Source: an uncultured Bacteroidota bacterium
GTDB lineage: Bacteria; Bacteroidota; Bacteroidia; NS11-12g; UBA9320
Assembly: GCA_913056425.1 (NCBI GenBank)
Contig: CAJXLR010000120.1
Location: 1-6,025 of the forward strand
DNA: 6,025 nt
Reading direction: 5' to 3'
Part shown: positions 5,800 through 6,025 of the stretch, in pieces
How positions within the stretch are numbered: position 1 is the first letter of the stretch
How the letters are laid out: every line of letters starts with the position of its first letter
The notes under the pieces: generated by a model
What the model saw: only the letters and a program-made list of their open reading frames with translations
Database searches by the model: none
Told to the model about the DNA's origin: nothing
Made by a program: the position numbers and the translations under genes

Positions 5800-6025
5800 A
5801 TGGCTAGAGATCTAAAATTTACACGTAACATTGGTATCGCCGCGCACATCGACGCCGGTAAAACCACTACTACCGAGCGTATTCTGTTTTACGCAGGTGT
5901 GTCTCACAAGATTGGTGAGGTTCACGATGGTGCTGCTACCATGGACTGGATGGAGCAAGAGCAGGAGAGAGGTATTACAATTACTTCTGCTGCCACAACT
6001 GTGTTCTGGCCTTACAGAGATAACG
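5800..6025 (+). CDS. fusA: Elongation factor G, N-terminal part (runs off window)
   Basis: The first 75 codons are present, and the frame is still open at the window edge. EF-G is the GTPase that drives translocation on the ribosome and, with ribosome recycling factor, splits ribosomes after termination. The start MARDLKFTRNIGIAAHIDAGKTTTTE is typical. The P-loop AHIDAGKT is at residues 15-22 with K21 and T22, and the switch I segment RGITIT is at 57-62. These match canonical EF-G rather than the tetracycline-protection or LepA paralogues, and the place directly after rpsG confirms the call. The ATG at 5800 follows the rpsG TAA by two bases, so it is very probably co-transcribed and coupled. 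Roughly nine-tenths of the usual ~700-residue protein lies beyond the window. Confidence 0.97.
   Translation, partial: MARDLKFTRNIGIAAHIDAGKTTTTERILFYAGVSHKIGEVHDGAATMDWMEQEQERGITITSAATTVFWPYRDN

Noticed and set aside
1..6025. Search for tRNA genes, CRISPR arrays, insertion sequences, toxin-antitoxin or defence genes
   Set aside because: No gap is longer than about 210 bases, none contains spaced direct repeats or cloverleaf-like sequence, and all coding regions are assigned to housekeeping, peptidase or envelope families.

Overview
The window reads as ordinary core chromosome of a member of the Bacteroidota, most likely a flavobacterium-like marine lineage (inference). Four things support this. 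A DUF6089-type outer-membrane barrel gene is present, a family typical of this phylum. Three perfect TAnnTTTG promoter elements sit before the rightward genes, and start codons lack good Shine-Dalgarno sequences. The pyruvate dehydrogenase E1-beta gene stands alone, without the E1-alpha gene next to it. Base composition and codon use look even throughout, and I see no insertion sequence, phage gene, tRNA or CRISPR array.

Layout, left to right. Bases 1-841 hold the 3' part of a rightward M14-type zinc carboxypeptidase gene, cut by the window edge. Its stop codon overlaps the stop of a leftward M61 peptidase gene (838-2604, secreted, with a C-terminal PDZ domain) on a shared CTAG. A 147-base divergent intergenic region (2605-2751) then serves the M61 gene leftward and pdhB (2752-3729) rightward. 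After pdhB comes a short gap with a strong promoter match and, at the predicted transcript 5' end, a 9-bp stem-loop closed by a GAAA tetraloop. This leads into the DUF6089-like barrel gene (3812-4741). The 208-base gap that follows (4742-4949) carries a small hairpin and a near-ideal promoter for the str operon: rpsL (4950-5324), rpsG (5324-5797) and the first 75 codons of fusA (5800 to the window end).

How the genes relate. rpsL, rpsG and fusA are an obvious translation operon, with a 1-base overlap and then a 2-base gap between genes. pdhB supplies the beta subunit of the pyruvate dehydrogenase E1 enzyme and must partner with products encoded elsewhere. The two peptidases and the barrel protein are cell-envelope or export functions that look like single transcription units. 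They share no evident pathway with their neighbours.

I did not find a previously undescribed system. The most interesting signals are regulatory and small: the 5' hairpin ahead of the barrel gene, an imperfect inverted repeat that includes the pdhB start codon, the compact rpsL/rpsG junction that leaves no room for the E. coli-type S7 control site, and the CTAG stop-on-stop convergence.
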